A stretch of 64,000 bases of DNA from the NCBI GenBank assembly GCA_017518105.1, contig JAFWWC010000022.1:1-64000 (forward strand). The letters are read 5' to 3'. Each line of letters begins with the position of its first letter. Positions within the stretch are counted from its first letter, which is position 1. The translations under genes and the position numbers were made by a program. The notes below the pieces were generated by a model. That model ran no database searches, was not told the DNA's origin, and worked only from the letters and a program-made list of their open reading frames with translations. Positions 60,111 through 64,000 of the stretch are shown in pieces. The DNA comes from Selenomonadaceae bacterium (GTDB lineage Bacteria; Bacillota; Negativicutes; Selenomonadales; Selenomonadaceae).

Positions 60111-60201
60111 AATGGTTTCCTCTTTCCCTGAAAAATGTCTATCCTTAGCCCCGCAGTCGTTGCTTAATCCACGCTCACAACTGACATTCGGGCGGGTCAG
60201 C

Positions 60202-60396
60202 TTAATCATTTAATCTGGAAGAGTCGATTTGCCCCTTAACGTCGTCGATAGCTCCTTTGACCGAGCCTATCAAGTTGGAGCCACCAATCAGATAGTCGGC
60301 GATAATCGCCACGAATCCGAGCATTAATGCATATTCGACGACGCCTTGACCTTTCTGCAAGCCCTTCTTGATAAGCTCACGAATCTTTTTCAACAT
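60202..60396 (-). CDS. Flp-type pilin (copy 2)
   Basis: A 64-residue prepilin: leader MLKKIRELIKKGLQKG, then QGVVEYALMLGFVAIIADYL with Glu at +5, and a polar tail VKGAIDDVKGQID. AAGGAAAGGAG lies before the ATG. Its sequence differs clearly from copies 1 and 3 outside the core, so the copies are not recent duplicates. Confidence 0.88.
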   Translation of the reverse strand: MLKKIRELIKKGLQKGQGVVEYALMLGFVAIIADYLIGGSNLIGSVKGAIDDVKGQIDSSRLND

Positions 60397-60444
60397 GATT
60401 GGGTGTCTCCTTTCCTTGAAAGCTGTTTGAGATTGTATTGAAGA

Positions 60445-60675
60445 TTAGTCCGCAAGCTCATCATCATCTCCTCCGGAAACAATACCTCCAGAAGGCGGCT
60501 CATTGTATTTGGTAAAGTTATCCATGATTCCGCTAAGGGTGTTGCGGAAGGTGGAAGTTAAGCTGTTGTCGCCGAACAAGCCGACAGTCACGACCGCCAC
60601 AAAGCCGAGAATCAGCGCGTACTCGACTATGCCTTGCCCCTTTTGCGAGAAAAGCTTACGGATTCTTTGTAACAC
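60445..60675 (-). CDS. Flp-type pilin (copy 1)
   Basis: A 76-residue prepilin: leader MLQRIRKLFSQKG, then QGIVEYALILGFVAVVTVGL, and the longest tail of the three, with an acidic Gly-rich end (GGDDDELAD). AAAGGAG precedes the ATG. It follows tadB by 18 nt. Confidence 0.88.
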   Translation of the reverse strand: MLQRIRKLFSQKGQGIVEYALILGFVAVVTVGLFGDNSLTSTFRNTLSGIMDNFTKYNEPPSGGIVSGGDDDELAD

Positions 60676-60693
60676 GATTCTCGACTCCTTTCT

Positions 60694-61587
60694 TTAATCG
60701 ACTTTGATATTAACAATCTTCTGGATGACGATGAACCCGACGATTTCCAAACAGACCGCCGCGCCGAGAATCATCATGCCGAATTTACTTTTAAGCAACT
60801 CGTCAAAGTGCGTTGAGTCCACGAGGAGCATACCAGCGGCGATGAAAATCGGGAGGAACGAGACAATCCACGCGGACGCCCTGCCCTGAGCCGTCAGAGT
60901 AATGATTTCGCGGCGTTGGCGGATTCGCTCGGTGATTGTGTTCCTTATGTTGTCTAGGACTTGGGCGAGGTTGCCGCCGATTTCTCGTTGAATCAAAACG
61001 GCGGTGATTACGAGGTGCAAGCCTTCAACGCCAACGCGTTTATCCATGTCTTCGAGAGCCTCCGGTAAAAGCATTCCATAGGAGACATCGCGCATAACGT
61101 GAGCAAACTCATCACTTATGGGCGGCTCCATTTCCCTTGAGACCAAATCCATTGCCTGCACGAAACTGAAACCGGCTCGCAAGGCATTGGCAACAGTAGT
61201 TAAGCAGTCGCTGAGCTGATTTATTAGCCGATTGCGTCTACTTTGAATCAGTCTTTGAAGCAGAAGGGCTGATACCAGGATTGTTAAGAGGAAGACGCCG
61301 ACCGCCCATGAAAGCTTGAGCGTAAGAGTTAAGGCTACAAGGGCGAGTATCGCGGCGACCAAAGTCGTTGCTACGATGTATTCCGTGCCGAGTAATGGAA
61401 GCCCAGCGCGCCGCAGTTTTAAATCTAGCTTTGAACTGAACGACGTTTGCGGAAGGAGGGCGGCGAGCCTCTTAACGAAGGCTACCGTAACCTTCACGGC
61501 TTTATAATCCATTAGGGTTTGCGGCGGCGGCACCTTGTCCATATAGTGGCGCAGTGCGTGGAACAGGTTGTAAGAAAAGGTATTCAT
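60694..61587 (-). CDS. tadB: Tad pilus inner-membrane protein TadB
   Basis: A 297-residue T2SF-domain protein: LNQLSDCLTTVANALRAGFSFVQAMDLVS and REIGGNLAQVLDNIRNTI, with membrane helices on both sides. It partners TadC. The first Met (61587) has no clear ribosome site, and the sequence just upstream is a transposase remnant, so the original start and the upstream operon genes (secretin, CpaB, TadZ, peptidase) may have been lost or moved by an insertion. Confidence 0.88.
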   Translation of the reverse strand: MNTFSYNLFHALRHYMDKVPPPQTLMDYKAVKVTVAFVKRLAALLPQTSFSSKLDLKLRRAGLPLLGTEYIVATTLVAAILALVALTLTLKLSWAVGVFLLTILVSALLLQRLIQSRRNRLINQLSDCLTTVANALRAGFSFVQAMDLVSREMEPPISDEFAHVMRDVSYGMLLPEALEDMDKRVGVEGLHLVITAVLIQREIGGNLAQVLDNIRNTITERIRQRREIITLTAQGRASAWIVSFLPIFIAAGMLLVDSTHFDELLKSKFGMMILGAAVCLEIVGFIVIQKIVNIKVD

Positions 61588-61593
61588 AAACGA

Positions 61594-61770
61594 TTAAGCA
61601 AAGTATGAATATGAGAAATTTTGATTTAACGTTTCAGCCGAAGCCGCGGTTAGCTCACAATCCTTACTGAGTCGGCTAGAGTGATTGAGCCAAGCAAAAT
61701 TTCCCTCAACATTCCAACGTTTGAGTAAGACTTGCCAACCGTGCGGTTTGATTTTTTTTGGATGTTTCTA
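61594..61770 (-). mobile_element. IS5-type transposase C-terminal remnant
   Basis: Minus-strand codons give [20 protein letters not shown] and [18 protein letters not shown], matching the conserved transposase end RWVVERTFAWLN-RRLSKDYE. The catalytic Glu position is preserved as E in RWNVEGNF, but the frame closes upstream (TAG near 61778) and nothing of the first two-thirds remains. It stops at 61594, seven bases from tadB. The next 140 bp to 61913 show no gene. Confidence 0.75.
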
Positions 61771-61913
61771 CTTGCAAGCCTAAATTTTTGGAGTGGCAGT
61801 TCCCACCGCTACGCTCTTCAAGAAATTGACCAAAAAATTTTTTCATGTCGTATACTTTTTTACGTTAAACGATTAAAATGCATTCAAAAAGATTTTTGGA
61901 AAGGAGAAAAAAC

Positions 61914-62024
61914 TTGAAGAGGATAACATTAGCTGGAACCTTCGACTCCAAAGGCATGGATAAACCTTGTGAGGCGTCTTTCTTATATTGCACTTATTCC
62001 CTGAGGAGACAATTACATGGATAA
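61914..62024 (+). pseudogene. N-terminal fragment of a Tm-1-like (UPF0261) protein gene
   Basis: After GGAAAGGAG, a TTG start opens 36 codons beginning KRITLAGTFDSKGMD, the opening of UPF0261/Tm-1-like proteins (GTFDTKG), then unrelated residues to a stop that overlaps the mtnA start. Most of the gene has been deleted. Alternatively it is a leader peptide for mtnA; the family match favours a remnant. Confidence 0.5.
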
Positions 62025-63093
62025 GAAAGATATTATGTCTTATGAAACCGTGGAGCTGGATGAGCAAGAAAACGCCGTTATAATTTTGGATCAAACGAAA
62101 CTGCCCAATGAGATTAAGTTCCTTCATCTGAAGAACCAAGAGGATATGTGGCAGGCAATCTATCTTCTGCAGGTGCGTGGTGCCCCGGCTATCGGTGTAT
62201 TCGCGGCTTTTGCCTTGTATCTGATTGCAAAGGATATTCACGCGGACACTTGGGAGACCTTCTATGATTCTTTCCATAAAGCCAAAGAGTATCTGAACTC
62301 TTCCCGCCCAACGGCAGTGAATCTTTCCTGGGCACTGAATCGAATGGAGAAAGTAGCTATTGAAAACAAAAACAAACCTATTCCAGAGATGAAGGCGTTA
62401 CTACTGGCAGAAAGCAAAAAAATAAAAGCAGAAGATATTTCGATGTGCCGTCGGATTGGTGAGAACGGACTGACCCTTATCAAAGACGGAGACGGGATTT
62501 TGACTCACTGCAACGCTGGTCAACTGGCAACGTCGAAGTATGGCACTGCGTTGGCTCCGATACACCTTGGAATAGAACGTGGAATGAACTTTCGCGTTTT
62601 CTGCGATGAAACTCGCCCTCTTTTGCAAGGGGCTAGGCTGTCTGCTTTTGAACTGATGATGGACGGCGTCGACACTACCGTTATATGCGACAATATGGCT
62701 TCGCAGGTAATGAAAAACGGCTGGGTGAACGTCGTGTTCGTCGGTTGCGATCGGGTGGCGGCTAACGGCGATGTCTGTAATAAGATAGGTACTTCTGGCG
62801 TAGCGATTTTAGCAAAACATTACGGCATTCCCTTCTATGTATTAGGTTCGACCTCAACAATCGACATGAGTATTAAAAGCGGGGAAGAGATCATAATCGA
62901 ACAGCGACCGCCAGAGGAAGTTACAGATATGTGGTACAAACAGCGCATGGTGCCTCAAGGCGTTAAGGTCTATAATCCTGCTTTTGACGTTGTAGACCAC
63001 GAGTTGATTACTGGAATTGTGACGGAGTATGGAATTGCTAGACCGCCCTACACAGAAAGTCTAAAGGCTATCTTCCTTAAACACTATCTGTAA
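62017..63093 (+). CDS. mtnA: methylthioribose-1-phosphate isomerase
   Basis: A 358-residue MtnA of the eIF2B-alpha family, converting methylthioribose-1-phosphate (or 5-deoxyribose-1-phosphate) to the ribulose form. [15 protein letters not shown], the catalytic Cys in [15 protein letters not shown] and Asp in [17 protein letters not shown] are intact. Normal length. GAGGAG precedes the ATG. The convergent class II aldolase at its 3' end (17-bp overlap) could take the product, giving the salvage route that splits it into dihydroxyacetone phosphate and an aldehyde. Confidence 0.92.
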   Translation: MDKKDIMSYETVELDEQENAVIILDQTKLPNEIKFLHLKNQEDMWQAIYLLQVRGAPAIGVFAAFALYLIAKDIHADTWETFYDSFHKAKEYLNSSRPTAVNLSWALNRMEKVAIENKNKPIPEMKALLLAESKKIKAEDISMCRRIGENGLTLIKDGDGILTHCNAGQLATSKYGTALAPIHLGIERGMNFRVFCDETRPLLQGARLSAFELMMDGVDTTVICDNMASQVMKNGWVNVVFVGCDRVAANGDVCNKIGTSGVAILAKHYGIPFYVLGSTSTIDMSIKSGEEIIIEQRPPEEVTDMWYKQRMVPQGVKVYNPAFDVVDHELITGIVTEYGIARPPYTESLKAIFLKHYL

Positions 63094-63799
63094 GATTACT
63101 GGGTTTGAGAATACCAGACGGCACACCGCCAGAAGAGATACCCATTTTTTTTCTTATTTGAATTAGCTCGTTTATCTGGTCGCAGGAAAGCACATTTGCC
63201 TTTCCAAGAAGGTTGATGCTGTACATGATGACCGCTGCATAATGCTCCGTGGATTCCAGCCGATACCAAGCTTCCATTAGAGAAGTCCCCCAAGTAACCG
63301 CGCCATGATTCGCTAGCAATAAAGCATTGTAATCCCGAACGTACGGTGCAATGGCATCTGGAAGTTGTTCGGAGCCGGGCTTTTCATAATGAACGCAAGG
63401 GACAATTCCCAAGTTCACTATTGCTTCCGGATAAATTGCCTGATTCAGAGCCAGCCCAGCGATAGCAAAAGAAGTGGCAATCGGGGGATGTGCATGACAA
63501 ACCGCCATAACGTCATTGCGCTCATTGTAAATCCGCAGGTGCATTTTTACTTCACTGGAAGGAGCGCGTTTCCCTTGATAAATAATTGTGCCGTCCAGAC
63601 GCATTTTGACCAGCTCATCTTCAGACATAAAACCTTTGGAAACTCCAGTAGGTGTCGTCCAGATTGCTTCGTCATCAACCTTGCAGGAAATGTTTCCGTC
63701 ATTAGCGGCTACGAAATTTTTCATATACATGCGCCGCCCGATTTCTACGATCATCTCTTTAGCCTCTGCATCGGTAGGATACCGATTTATTTTGTCCAT
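63077..63799 (-). CDS. class II aldolase, probably methylthioribulose/deoxyribulose-1-phosphate aldolase
   Basis: A 240-residue zinc aldolase of the fuculose-phosphate-aldolase/adducin family: NDGNISCKV, the zinc ligands in [11 protein letters not shown] and a later NHGAVTWG, and [14 protein letters not shown] with the catalytic Glu. Substrates in the family include fuculose-1-P, ribulose-5-P and, for the Ald2 group, methylthioribulose-1-P or 5-deoxyribulose-1-P. The neighbouring mtnA favours the last. Opposite strand to mtnA, so not one operon. AAGGTGG precedes the ATG. Confidence 0.85.
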   Translation of the reverse strand: MDKINRYPTDAEAKEMIVEIGRRMYMKNFVAANDGNISCKVDDEAIWTTPTGVSKGFMSEDELVKMRLDGTIIYQGKRAPSSEVKMHLRIYNERNDVMAVCHAHPPIATSFAIAGLALNQAIYPEAIVNLGIVPCVHYEKPGSEQLPDAIAPYVRDYNALLLANHGAVTWGTSLMEAWYRLESTEHYAAVIMYSINLLGKANVLSCDQINELIQIRKKMGISSGGVPSGILKPSNLTDSV

Positions 63800-63928
63800 A
63801 AGCCATAATCCACCTTTCCTTTTGAGCTACATAACGAATCCGCTTGTATTCTAAACAAAGTTAATTCTAAGGTAAAGAACTTATTGGACATTAGAATCTA
63901 TGAAAAATCTTTTGATAGGAGGGCAATG

Positions 63929-64000
63929 ATGAAAATCTTAGTTTGCATTAAACAAGTTCCCAGCTCCAACAAAGTAGAAGTTGATCCCGTAACTGGAGTT
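63929..64000 (+). CDS. etfB: electron transfer flavoprotein beta subunit, 5' end (cut by window edge)
   Basis: Twenty-four codons reading MKILVCIKQVPSSNKVEVD, the typical start of EtfB/FixA, which with EtfA carries electrons between dehydrogenases (for example butyryl-CoA dehydrogenase in anaerobes). AGGAGG lies six bases before ATG 63929; another ATG directly precedes it. The rest is outside the window. Confidence 0.88.
   Translation, partial: MKILVCIKQVPSSNKVEVDPVTGV

Overview
This window looks like the chromosome of a Gram-negative-type (diderm) Firmicute of the Negativicutes, most likely near Selenomonas. The evidence is a firmicute-style gene order (clpP-clpX-lon-engB, gatC/gatA, mreBCD, tig), strong GGAGG ribosome sites with frequent TTG and GTG starts, and extended -10 promoters, together with heptose-epimerase (LPS), flagellin and Tad-pilus genes. 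No rRNA operon or CRISPR array was seen. There is one tRNA, Ala(GGC). The genus is inference.

Layout. 1-2.7 kb is a decayed area: an IS5-type transposase end, a frameshifted flavodoxin, a secreted hydrolase, an intact flavodoxin lipoprotein and an aldo/keto reductase pseudogene. 2.7-10.9 kb is a visibly AT-richer leftward operon for making and attaching a phosphonate: aepY, a YidC-like/sulfatase-like membrane fusion, a CDP-glycerol-phosphotransferase relative, a cytidylyltransferase-PEP mutase fusion, a radical SAM protein and a second cytidylyltransferase. It is bounded by gene and IS debris. 11-15.1 kb holds a CARF-HEPN protein (Csm6/Csx1-like) divergent from a coiled-coil/DUF1566 protein, plus a small unknown Rossmann-like protein. 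15.1-22.6 kb carries a MotE-like flagellar protein, a LysE exporter, a glycosyltransferase, a frameshifted SGNH surface gene broken at a GT/G repeat, a HAD phosphatase, galE and a TPR protein. 22.6-35.4 kb is housekeeping: mreBCD, gatC, secreted acetolactate decarboxylase, gatA, tig, clpP, clpX, lon, engB and siroheme decarboxylase ahbAB.

35.4-41.1 kb holds a disrupted asparagine-synthetase-like surface gene with a G9 tract, a hybrid histidine kinase and a small hydrophobic ORF that, with a convergent antisense promoter, forms a candidate type I toxin-antitoxin locus. 41.1-46.2 kb has a P-loop/Asp23 protein, carbonic anhydrase, flagellin, a DUF401 permease and plsC. 46.2-46.65 kb is a non-coding AT-rich stretch with a striking 20-bp-period degenerate repeat ahead of tRNA-Ala. 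46.8-56.6 kb has a CapA-Mur ligase fusion, a cation efflux protein, cobD, a short cinA, hldD, a secreted nitroreductase, two unknown secreted proteins and a cytoplasmic nitroreductase. 56.8-61.6 kb is a leftward Tad pilus operon with three Flp pilins. 61.6-64 kb has an IS5-type remnant, mtnA, a class II aldolase (methylthioribose/5-deoxyribose salvage) and the start of etfB.

How the parts fit: much of the accessory content serves the cell surface (phosphonate polymer, SGNH and AsnB-like genes, galE, hldD, CapA-Mur, Tad pili, flagellin). Two of these loci carry simple repeats able to switch reading frame, and several genes sit beside decayed partial copies of themselves, which suggests repeated duplication and loss at surface loci.
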